From NCBI GenBank assembly GCA_900552235.1, contig URYZ01000027.1, positions 1 to 11,550 of the forward strand: DNA of 11,550 bases. The letters are read 5' to 3'. Made by a program: the position numbers and the translations under genes. Below the pieces are notes generated by a model. That model saw only the letters and a program-made list of their open reading frames with translations. It was not told where the DNA came from and ran no database searches. Shown one piece after another: positions 6,638 through 11,550 of the stretch (positions are counted from its first letter, which is position 1; each line of letters begins with the position of its first letter). This stretch comes from an uncultured Mycoplasmatota bacterium (GTDB lineage: Bacteria; Bacillota_I; Bacilli_A; RF39; UBA660).

Positions 6638-7185
6638 AGTTTTTTCTTCCTTTCTAATTTGTTTTCTTTTGTTTTATTACTATCAATATAATTTAATAAT
6701 TCTAAAAAGCTTTTTTCATTAATTTCATCACTAGCTATACCATTAAATGACCATATTGCACATGTGTATAAACAGTTTATATTATTATTTTCCTTGTTAT
6801 GATAATAGTTAATTCTTTTTATGTCTTTTAAAAAATCATCTTTTTCATAACGTTTTTTTCTTATATTTTCAGGTGCTATTATAAGAGCAAGATAAACATC
6901 TTTTAAATACTTTTTAGCTACCATCCATTCATCATAGCTATGGATTGAATCTAAAATTACATCTTTGTCTTTAGGTAAATTTTGTAATATTTTAATTGTA
7001 GTAGTTATAAAATCTTTATTAAAACTTTCTATGTACCATTCATGCCATGAGTTTATATTCATTTTTTTACACATTTCTTTTATCAGATCGTTTTTATATA
7101 TAATTTCAAAGCCATATTTTTTACATATATTATTAGCAAAATAACTTTTACCACTTCCATGAAGTCCTGTTAAAACAATTATCAT
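6634..7185 (-). CDS. P-loop kinase (AAA_33/nucleotide-kinase-like)
   Basis: The 183-residue protein starts with a textbook Walker A motif, TGLHGSGKS (6-14). A Walker B-like acidic strand DVILDSIHS follows in the middle. An Arg/Lys-rich lid-like segment (IAPENIRKKRYEKDD) comes after it, as in small nucleoside, dephospho-CoA or zeta-toxin-like kinases. It has no toxin or antitoxin partner beside it, so a metabolic phosphotransferase is more likely than a zeta toxin. The phosphate acceptor is unknown. The ATG overlaps the TGA of the fusion gene before it (ATGA), and AAAGGA lies 9 bases upstream inside that gene. The C-terminus is a highly charged tail (KTKENKLERKKKL) whose codons supply the ribosome binding site of the Nudix gene. 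Confidence 0.8.
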   Translation of the reverse strand: MIIVLTGLHGSGKSYFANNICKKYGFEIIYKNDLIKEMCKKMNINSWHEWYIESFNKDFITTTIKILQNLPKDKDVILDSIHSYDEWMVAKKYLKDVYLALIIAPENIRKKRYEKDDFLKDIKRINYYHNKENNNINCLYTCAIWSFNGIASDEINEKSFLELLNYIDSNKTKENKLERKKKL

Positions 7186-8861
7186 AATTTATTATCCTTT
7201 AAATAATTTGCTATATAGGCAAGACAATATGTTTCTTGGACATTTAAAAGTTTATTATATTTATCTAAATTATTTCGAAGATTTAATAAATGATCATTTT
7301 TATTAATTAGAATCCAAAAATCTAAAAAGTCATCTAGTTCTTTTATATTACCTACTTTAGGAAAATCTTGTGCTGCTAAAAAGCCACATAAATTAATATC
7401 GCCATTTGGTAAAATTGTAATAGCTCTTTGACCAGCCTTACACCCTCTTATTTCAAATGGTAATTTTATTCTTGAATTAACACCTTCGTCGTTTCTTAAA
7501 TAATGACCATTAACATATGTTTTTTTAGTAAGTTCTTTTTGTAATTTATTTCTAACATAATTATAATCTTTTTTATTCAACATATTATTTTCAAGTTCTT
7601 TTCCTCTTCCTGATGATATAAACCTTCTTATAAATATAGTTATCTTTTTTCTAGACATTTTTTTAGCAAGTTTTATAACATCATCCATATTAGATTTCAT
7701 TATTACAGAATTTACTCTAACATTTATACCATTTTTTTGTAAATATTTTAGTCCATGCATTGCTTTTTGATAATTTTTTTTACCTCTTATTTTATCATGC
7801 GTTTTTTTATTTCCATCAATACTTACAACAACCTTTTTTAAGCCACTTTCTTTTAATTTTTTAGCTACTTCTTTAGTAATAAGTGTTCCATTTGTGCCAA
7901 GCGATGTACAAATACCTTCTTCCGTTGCAAATTTTATTAAATCATATATTCCATTGAATAAAAGCGGTTCTCCTCCGGTAAACCTTATTTCCTGCACTCC
8001 AAGTGAAGAAAGTTTTTTAATTAGTTTTAATAATTCATCTTTTGTTAATTCATCTTTTTGTTTTATACCTGAATTATTTAAACAATGAATACATTTTAGA
8101 TTACAAGCTCTTGTTAATTCGAGATAAACAATATCAAAAAAGCTAAACATGTTTTCTACTTTTTTTGTTAACCTAGTAAATTTAATGTTTAAATTATCTT
8201 TTTTTAAATACTGTAAATCTTTAGGAAAAATGTTTTTATTTAAAATGTTTTTTAATTCTTTTTTTGTTATGTATACTCTTTTCCCTGTTTTTACATCCAT
8301 TAAAGTACCTCCAAAAACTTCTTCACGAATATTAACATCATAGTTCATAATATTTTCTCCTTTCATAATAAAACAAACACTTGTTAAATCACTTATTTTT
8401 ATTTCTTTTATATTATAAAAATAAGTGCTTAATTTTTCTAACCACCATTTTTTATCATAAACAGTACAATTAGCATAAGTTCCATTTGGAAGTTTTGTTT
8501 TATGATTAGTACATTTAATATAAAACAATATATAAATACCTTTAGATTTTATTTCTTTTAATACTCTATCTAAATCATATAAGGGAACGTGTTGTAATAC
8601 ATCAGTACATATTACTAAATCAGTTTTATTTTTTGTTAAGGTAGAATACTTTTTAATCGCAGGATCATATTTAAATATTTTAATCTTACTATTTTTCTTT
8701 ATCAAATCTAATAATTTACTTTTGCCACATCCATAATCTAAAATAGATGAAATATTTAAATCATTAATTATTTTTTTTAGCATATCATATAATTTTATTG
8801 AGGTTTTGCCATAGTTTTTCTTTATTTTATATAATAATTCATATTGCTTTATATAATCCAT
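7182..8861 (-). CDS. Fusion of class I SAM methyltransferase and radical SAM/SPASM-type enzyme
   Basis: The 559-residue protein has two enzyme parts in one frame. Residues 1-171 are a class I methyltransferase: SAM-binding ILDYGCGKS (40-48), YDPAI (65-69), ICTDVLQHVP (84-93), then LPNGTYANCTVYDKKWW (124-140), like orphan methyltransferases seen in phage and polysaccharide loci. Residues 172-559 are a radical SAM enzyme. It begins with NIREEVFGGTLMDVKTGKRV, a lead-in known from SPASM peptide-modifying enzymes. The [4Fe-4S] motif CNLKCIHC follows (C253, C257, C260), then FTGGEPL (294-300), VSIDGNKKTHDKIRG, and a C-terminal CKAGQRAITILPNGDINLC typical of a SPASM start. The final SPASM cysteines are mostly missing (only C546). 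AGGAGG lies just 3 bases before the first ATG. It is the first gene of the operon. A second start may exist at 8348. Confidence 0.88.
   Translation of the reverse strand: MDYIKQYELLYKIKKNYGKTSIKLYDMLKKIINDLNISSILDYGCGKSKLLDLIKKNSKIKIFKYDPAIKKYSTLTKNKTDLVICTDVLQHVPLYDLDRVLKEIKSKGIYILFYIKCTNHKTKLPNGTYANCTVYDKKWWLEKLSTYFYNIKEIKISDLTSVCFIMKGENIMNYDVNIREEVFGGTLMDVKTGKRVYITKKELKNILNKNIFPKDLQYLKKDNLNIKFTRLTKKVENMFSFFDIVYLELTRACNLKCIHCLNNSGIKQKDELTKDELLKLIKKLSSLGVQEIRFTGGEPLLFNGIYDLIKFATEEGICTSLGTNGTLITKEVAKKLKESGLKKVVVSIDGNKKTHDKIRGKKNYQKAMHGLKYLQKNGINVRVNSVIMKSNMDDVIKLAKKMSRKKITIFIRRFISSGRGKELENNMLNKKDYNYVRNKLQKELTKKTYVNGHYLRNDEGVNSRIKLPFEIRGCKAGQRAITILPNGDINLCGFLAAQDFPKVGNIKELDDFLDFWILINKNDHLLNLRNNLDKYNKLLNVQETYCLAYIANYLKDNKL
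8346..8363 (-). promoter_or_regulatory. Internal ribosome binding site and ATG at the methyltransferase/radical SAM junction
   Basis: AAAGGAG (8363-8357, minus strand) lies exactly 8 bases before an in-frame ATG (8348-8346), which is Met172 of the fusion. This is better spaced than the site before the first ATG of the gene (3 bases). It falls precisely where the methyltransferase fold should end (VCFIMKGEN) and the radical SAM lead-in begins (MNYDVNIREE). A free 388-residue radical SAM protein could be made from it. Use of this start is inference. Confidence 0.55.
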
Positions 8862-8869
8862 TTTCCTCC

Positions 8870-8965
8870 TTAAATAATAAAAACAATCATACTCACTAAA
8901 TATATATGATTGTTAGAATGTTGTAATGAAATAATAAATAACAAAAAATTAGACATAAATTTCAT
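8870..8965 (-). CDS. Doubtful 31-residue hydrophobic leader ORF upstream of the operon
   Basis: An ATG at 8965 opens 31 codons ending in a TAA that overlaps the AGGAGG of the fusion gene, an arrangement suited to translational coupling. The product begins MKFMSNFLLFIISL and ends YLVSMIVFII: two hydrophobic stretches around a short QHSNNH turn. An AAGG sits 11 bases upstream, which is a weak site. It shows no Cys, Gly or Asp/Glu-rich leader features of known modified peptides. In DNA this AT-rich an open frame of this length can arise by chance, and it covers a hairpin that may itself be the functional element. A leader peptide, a precursor peptide or nothing are all possible. Confidence 0.2.
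   Translation of the reverse strand: MKFMSNFLLFIISLQHSNNHIYLVSMIVFII
8882..8914 (-). promoter_or_regulatory. Hairpin upstream of the operon: possible attenuator or operator
   Basis: Perfect 10-base arms AACAATCATA (8882-8891) and TATGATTGTT (8905-8914) flank 13 bases. On the minus strand the stem is followed directly by TTTTTATTATTT and then the AAGGAGG of the fusion gene. This is the layout of an intrinsic terminator placed before the first gene, as in attenuation. The large loop and weak stem make it a poor terminator by itself, so a protein-binding operator is an alternative. Confidence 0.45.
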
Positions 8966-9049
8966 GTAATCACTTACCTTCTTTATTAAAGAATACTAAA
9001 AAATTATGATAAATGCAATAGTTTTGTTTACATTTGGTTAATTTATTAA
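8966..9049. other. Divergent intergenic stretch with no clear gene
   Basis: This is the middle of the 246-base gap between the operon (minus) and slipin (plus). The best minus-strand promoter I can find for the operon is CATAAT (9008-9003) with no convincing -35 (GTAAAC 17 bases upstream). I see no RNA gene or known riboswitch fold in it. Confidence 0.4.
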
Positions 9050-9081
9050 ATACTATTTAATATTATAAAATTAAATAGTAT
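9050..9081. repeat. 12-bp perfect inverted repeat over the slipin -10 box
   Basis: ATACTATTTAAT (9050-9061) and ATTAAATAGTAT (9070-9081) are exact reverse complements separated by 8 bases. The right arm runs into the slipin TATAAT (9079-9084). A further TTTATT (9042-9047) and AATAAA (9082-9087) extend the symmetry with a 2-base offset. Centre-to-centre arm spacing of 20 bases, about two helical turns, suits a dimeric repressor. An A-T rich chance palindrome is the alternative. Confidence 0.5.
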
Positions 9082-9084
9082 AAT
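9057..9084 (+). promoter_or_regulatory. Probable promoter of the slipin gene
   Basis: A perfect TATAAT at 9079-9084 is preceded 16 bases upstream by TTAATA (9057-9062), a 4 of 6 match to the -35 consensus. The start codon is 23 bases downstream of the -10 box. The inverted repeat at 9050-9081 overlaps both elements. Confidence 0.5.
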
Positions 9085-9107
9085 AAAATTATGAAAGGAG
9101 TAATTTT

Positions 9108-9857
9108 ATGTTATATGTAATTATAGGTATTATTGTTATTATTTTTCTAGCTTCAATTAAACAAATTAATGAGTATGAAAGAGGTATAAAATTTAAACTT
9201 GGTAAATTTTCAAAAATAATGAATCCAGGATGGAATCTTGTTCTTCCTATTTTTGAATCTTATAAAAAAGTTGATATAAGAACAAAGGCAGTTGATGTTC
9301 CTGAACAAGATGCGATAACAAAAGATAATGTTTCAATTAGAATTAACGCTGTTATATACTATAAAATATTTGATGCCTCTAAATCTATTTTGGAAGTTGA
9401 AAACTTTTATTATGCTGTTAGTCAACTTGCCCAAACTACAATGAGAAATATTGTTGGATCTGTTACACTTGATGAACTTCTAAGTGAAAGAGAAACTATC
9501 TCTACTAAAATATGTGAGGTAATTGATGAAGCTACTGATCCTTGGGGAATAAAGGTTGAAAATGTTGAACTTAAGGATGTTTCCTTACCTGAGGAAATGA
9601 AAAGAGTTATTGCTAAAGTTGCTGAAGCTGAAAGAGAAAAAGCTGCGGTTATAACTAAAGCTGCTGGTGAAGTTGAAGCTTCTTCTAATTTAGCTAAAGC
9701 TGCTGAAGTTATGAATAAAACTCCAGGGGCACTTCACTTAAGAACTCTTGCTACTTTAAATGATTTAAGCTCTGATCAATCAAATACTGTTATTTTTGCT
9801 TTACCAGTTGAAGTTTTAAGAGCATTTGAAAGTGCTTCTAATAAAAATAATAAATAA
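9108..9857 (+). CDS. Slipin: stomatin/prohibitin-like SPFH-domain membrane protein
   Basis: This 249-residue protein has the slipin layout. An N-terminal hydrophobic segment (about 2-18) inserts in the membrane. The SPFH domain follows, with YERGIKFKLGKF (23-34), NPGWNLVLPIFES (39-51), RTKAVDVPEQDAITKDNVSI (58-77), and the diagnostic LDELLSERETI (121-131) and WGIKVENVELKDVSLPEEM (146-164). An Ala/Glu/Lys coiled coil (about 165-205) and the conserved C-terminal FALPVEVLRAF complete it. Slipins form oligomeric rings or scaffolds at membranes and are thought to organise membrane microdomains. They are often paired with an NfeD protein, which is absent here. The ATG is 7 bases after AAAGGAG. It is the only plus-strand gene, monocistronic between its own promoter and terminator. 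Confidence 0.94.
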   Translation: MLYVIIGIIVIIFLASIKQINEYERGIKFKLGKFSKIMNPGWNLVLPIFESYKKVDIRTKAVDVPEQDAITKDNVSIRINAVIYYKIFDASKSILEVENFYYAVSQLAQTTMRNIVGSVTLDELLSERETISTKICEVIDEATDPWGIKVENVELKDVSLPEEMKRVIAKVAEAEREKAAVITKAAGEVEASSNLAKAAEVMNKTPGALHLRTLATLNDLSSDQSNTVIFALPVEVLRAFESASNKNNK

Positions 9858-9862
9858 TACTT

Positions 9863-9891
9863 AAAAAATATTGGTCCTCCCAATATTTTTT
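9863..9891 (+). terminator. Terminator of the slipin gene
   Basis: A perfect 12-pair stem (9863-9874 with 9880-9891) ends in GG/CC at the top with a 5-base loop (TCCTC). The plus-strand arm ends in TTTTTTATTTT. Runs of A on the other side could also let it act weakly on the minus strand. It starts 6 bases past the slipin stop codon. Confidence 0.85.
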
Positions 9892-9903
9892 ATTTTAAAA
9901 GAA

Positions 9904-9933
9904 AACTTCATTTCTAATTAAAGAAATGAAGTT
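9904..9933 (-). terminator. Terminator of the trigger factor gene
   Basis: A perfect 12-pair stem (9922-9933 with 9904-9915) has a 6-base loop. In the minus direction it runs straight into TTTTCTTTT. It begins 6 bases after the tig stop codon and stands back to back with the slipin terminator, so the convergent genes are insulated from each other. Confidence 0.85.
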
Positions 9934-9938
9934 ATTAA

Positions 9939-11183
9939 TTAATTATTTTCTTTTAAGAAATTAATTGTTTTTTCCATTAAAAGTTCATATTCAATATTAT
10001 ATAGACCACCTACTGCACTAATAAATGCATCTTTTTCCATACCATATTGTTTTGCTAAAGTTTCAGCTTTTTCATTTGTTTCTTTTTCTGTAACTTTAAT
10101 ATTTTCTTTATTTTGAATTTCTTCTAAAATAAAACTATATTTAACTCTTTTTAAAGCTTCATCTTTCATTTGATCTCTTAAAGCTTTTTCATCACTTTTT
10201 GTCATTTCATAAAATACTTCAAGTGAAATGCCTTGCATCTTTAATTGATTTTCAAAATTTTCAACCATATGTGTAATTTCATGTTCAACCATTTCTTCAG
10301 GTATTTCTACTTCTGTATTTTCTGCGATTTTAGCTAATATTTCATCAACGAATTTGTTTTCATTATCCATCTTTTTATGTTCTTTTAAATGTTCTTCAAC
10401 ATGTTTTTCTAACGTTTCAAGTGAATCAACACCATCCATACCTAAATCTTCAAAAAATTCTTTATCAAGTTCTCTTCTTACTTTTTCTTTTATTTCATTT
10501 ACTTTAACTTTAAAAACAACATCTTTTCCTTTTAAATCTTCACTTGGATAATCTTTAGGGAATGTAACATTAATTTCTTTTTCTTCATTTTTTCCCATTC
10601 CAATTAATTGTTCTTCAAAACCTGGGATAAATGTATTACTTCCTATTTCAAGTGAATAATTAGTTCCTTTACCACCTTCAAAAGCAACACCATCATTAAA
10701 TCCTTCAAAATCAATTATAGCAATATTACCATTTTCTACTTTTCCTTCTTTTACTGCTATTTCACTATATCTTTCAAGCATATTATCAATTTCAGCATTT
10801 ATTTCTTCTTTTGTAACTTTTACTTCTTCTTCTTTAACTTTTAAACCAGTATATTTTTTGATATTAACCTCAGGCTTTTCAGTTACTGTAAAAACAAAAG
10901 TACATCCATTTTCATTTATTTCTTTTAAATCAACTTTTGGTTCAATAATAGGTTTTACATCTTTTAATGCTTTTTCATAAGCACTTGGTAAAAGGCTATC
11001 AACAGCATCAATATATAATGATTCTTTACCATATTTTTTTAAATATAAATCTTTTGGTACCTTTCCTTTTCTAAAACCATCCATTTGAAAGTTTTGTAAT
11101 TTCTTTTCTAAAGTATTTTCTAATGCTTTTTCAAATTCTTCTTTTTCTATTTTAACTTCAATTTCTTTAATATTATTTTTCAT
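9939..11183 (-). CDS. tig: Trigger factor, ribosome-associated chaperone and peptidyl-prolyl isomerase
   Basis: This is a full-length trigger factor of 414 residues from the chosen start. The N-terminal ribosome-binding domain carries the signature GFRKGKVPK (36-44), which docks beside the peptide exit tunnel. The FKBP-type isomerase domain covers about 150-230, with AIIDFEGFNDG, YSLEIGSNTFIPGFEEQLIG and KDVVFKVKVNEI. The C-terminal helical arms (about 235-414) form the chaperone cradle. The upstream ATG at 11192 directly abuts the AAAGGAG and cannot be spaced correctly. The ATG at 11183 is 9 bases after it and is therefore preferred. The gene is monocistronic, with a near-consensus promoter and a strong terminator, as expected for an abundant housekeeping protein. 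In many relatives it neighbours clpX; that is not seen here. Confidence 0.97.
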   Translation of the reverse strand: MKNNIKEIEVKIEKEEFEKALENTLEKKLQNFQMDGFRKGKVPKDLYLKKYGKESLYIDAVDSLLPSAYEKALKDVKPIIEPKVDLKEINENGCTFVFTVTEKPEVNIKKYTGLKVKEEEVKVTKEEINAEIDNMLERYSEIAVKEGKVENGNIAIIDFEGFNDGVAFEGGKGTNYSLEIGSNTFIPGFEEQLIGMGKNEEKEINVTFPKDYPSEDLKGKDVVFKVKVNEIKEKVRRELDKEFFEDLGMDGVDSLETLEKHVEEHLKEHKKMDNENKFVDEILAKIAENTEVEIPEEMVEHEITHMVENFENQLKMQGISLEVFYEMTKSDEKALRDQMKDEALKRVKYSFILEEIQNKENIKVTEKETNEKAETLAKQYGMEKDAFISAVGGLYNIEYELLMEKTINFLKENN

Positions 11184-11210
11184 ATATAACATCTCCTTTG
11201 TACGCTTAAT

Positions 11211-11239
11211 ATTATATCTTAAAAAATCTTTTATAGCAA
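11211..11239 (-). promoter_or_regulatory. Sigma-A promoter of tig
   Basis: TTGCTA (11239-11234) and TATAAT (11216-11211) on the minus strand are 17 bases apart. The -10 box is 27 bases before the chosen ATG, giving a short leader that contains the AAAGGAG site. Confidence 0.75.
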
Positions 11240-11468
11240 CATTAATTTTTAAAAAATTAGTGTTTGCAATTTAAACTAATAAACTTTGTTTTTAATTATT
11301 TATTTTATATATTCTTGCTTGTTGCAATACTTCATCACTAAACGGTTTTTCTTTTTTTACTTAAATAATCTTTATTATCTTTCTTCTTATAATTTTATCC
11401 ATAAAGTTCTCCAATTAGATTGATTAAGATATATCAAATGCTTTGCAAATAGCTAATTTTGACTTTTC
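11240..11468 (-). other. Non-coding stretch with possible remains of a decayed gene (11292-11468)
   Basis: No intact gene is present between the tig promoter and the right-edge terminator. On the minus strand, protein-like fragments follow one another in shifting frames. EKSKLAICKAFDIS (from 11468) is followed by a +1-frame YLNQSNWRTLWIKL, then NYKKKDNKDYLSKK, then VKKEKPFSDEVLQQARIYK ending at the TAA at 11292. Such a run of non-random-looking pieces with stops between them is what a pseudogene with several indels would give. I do not recognise a family, although the first piece has a helix-turn-helix flavour. Chance translation of AT-rich DNA is the alternative. Confidence 0.25.
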
Positions 11469-11497
11469 AAAAAAAAGATGAATTTTAAAAATTCATC
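11469..11497 (-). terminator. Terminator of a minus-strand gene beyond the right edge
   Basis: GATGAATT (11477-11484) pairs with AATTCATC (11490-11497), and inner A-T bases can lengthen the stem. In the minus direction it is followed by eight consecutive Ts (complement of 11469-11476), a classic intrinsic terminator. The gene it serves is outside the window. Confidence 0.7.
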
Positions 11498-11508
11498 AGA
11501 GTGTAGAC

Positions 11509-11534
11509 AAACCCCTAGATTTTTCTAGAGGTTT
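11509..11534 (-). repeat. Second hairpin in tandem, just upstream of the right-edge terminator
   Basis: AAACCCCTAGA (11509-11519) and TCTAGAGGTTT (11524-11534) form an 11-pair stem with a 4-base loop. The one imperfect pair is G-U in minus-strand RNA and C-A in plus-strand RNA, so the structure belongs to minus-strand transcripts. It could be a first terminator of a tandem pair or the 3' structure of the gene entering from the right. Confidence 0.5.
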
Positions 11535-11550
11535 TCTTAGGAATAAATTT

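Noticed and set aside
6634..7185. Zeta toxin of a toxin-antitoxin pair
   Set aside because: The P-loop kinase lacks an adjacent epsilon-like antitoxin and is locked by overlaps into a metabolic operon.
7894..8343. Two 64-codon plus-strand ORFs (7894-8088 and 8149-8343)
   Set aside because: They lie entirely opposite the radical SAM gene, are Ser/Phe-rich as expected from the antisense of Lys/Glu/Asn codons, and lack convincing ribosome binding sites.
7182..8348. Viperin-like antiviral radical SAM enzyme
   Set aside because: A nearby nucleotide-type kinase recalls viperin loci, but the motif here is CNLKCIHC followed by a SPASM-type C-terminus, which points to the peptide/cofactor-modifying group instead.
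8862..9107. Riboswitch or T-box in the divergent region
   Set aside because: I find simple stems only and no conserved core such as a T-box TGGN bulge context or a SAM, TPP or cobalamin element.
9091..9120. Nine-codon ORF overlapping the slipin start
   Set aside because: Its ATG and codons run through the slipin ribosome binding site with no site of their own; most likely chance.
10354..10551. Plus-strand ORF inside tig
   Set aside because: It is the antisense shadow of trigger factor, with a low-complexity Ser/Phe/Leu product and no independent start signals.
11496..11550. C-terminal end of a CDS entering from the right edge (ending GLSTL before TGA at 11498-11496)
   Set aside because: Only 17 codons are visible, the frame runs through a hairpin, and other frames are equally short; it cannot be called from this window.
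1..11550. CRISPR array, tRNA or rRNA genes
   Set aside because: No regularly spaced repeats, no cloverleaf with a GTTCRA-type arm and no rRNA-like GC-rich segment were seen on either strand.

Overview
The window looks like chromosome from a very AT-rich, endospore-forming (or spore-derived) member of the Bacillota, roughly a quarter GC by eye. The evidence is an alpha/beta-type small acid-soluble spore protein behind a sigma-G-like promoter, canonical AAAGGAG/AGGAGG ribosome binding sites, a trigger factor and a rhodanese-less ThiI. TGG is used for Trp and ordinary stop codons end the genes, so nothing suggests a recoded mycoplasma genome. Nearly everything lies on the minus strand; only the slipin gene is on the plus strand.

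Left part (1-4252). A secreted protein, cut by the window edge, has its own promoter. Next come a small protein-kinase-fold protein with its own promoter and terminator, rmuC preceded by a VTT/DedA-like membrane protein (likely one transcript), the spore protein gene (own promoter and terminator), and a 332-residue protein I do not recognise, probably transcribed behind thiI.

Middle (4289-8861). thiI is followed, reading rightwards, by a tight four-gene minus-strand operon that is the most interesting part of the window. Its first gene is an in-frame fusion of a class I methyltransferase with a radical SAM/SPASM-type enzyme. It is followed by a P-loop kinase, a Nudix hydrolase and an ATP-grasp ligase-like protein, each gene overlapping the next by 4-8 bases. 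These enzyme types (radical chemistry, methyl transfer, phosphoryl transfer, pyrophosphate hydrolysis, ATP-driven ligation) together suggest a small pathway that modifies a peptide or small molecule. No product or precursor can be identified from the sequence. A strong ribosome binding site and ATG sit exactly at the junction of the two fused domains. The operon ends in a 19-bp perfect hairpin that contains the last stop codon and lies against the thiI promoter.

Right part (8862-11550). A 246-base divergent intergenic region holds a hairpin just upstream of the operon, a doubtful 31-codon ORF, and a 12-bp perfect inverted repeat over the slipin -10 box. Slipin (plus strand) and trigger factor (minus strand) converge on two back-to-back terminators. 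Beyond the trigger factor promoter, the last 300 bases hold possible remains of a decayed gene and the terminator of a minus-strand gene lying outside the window.
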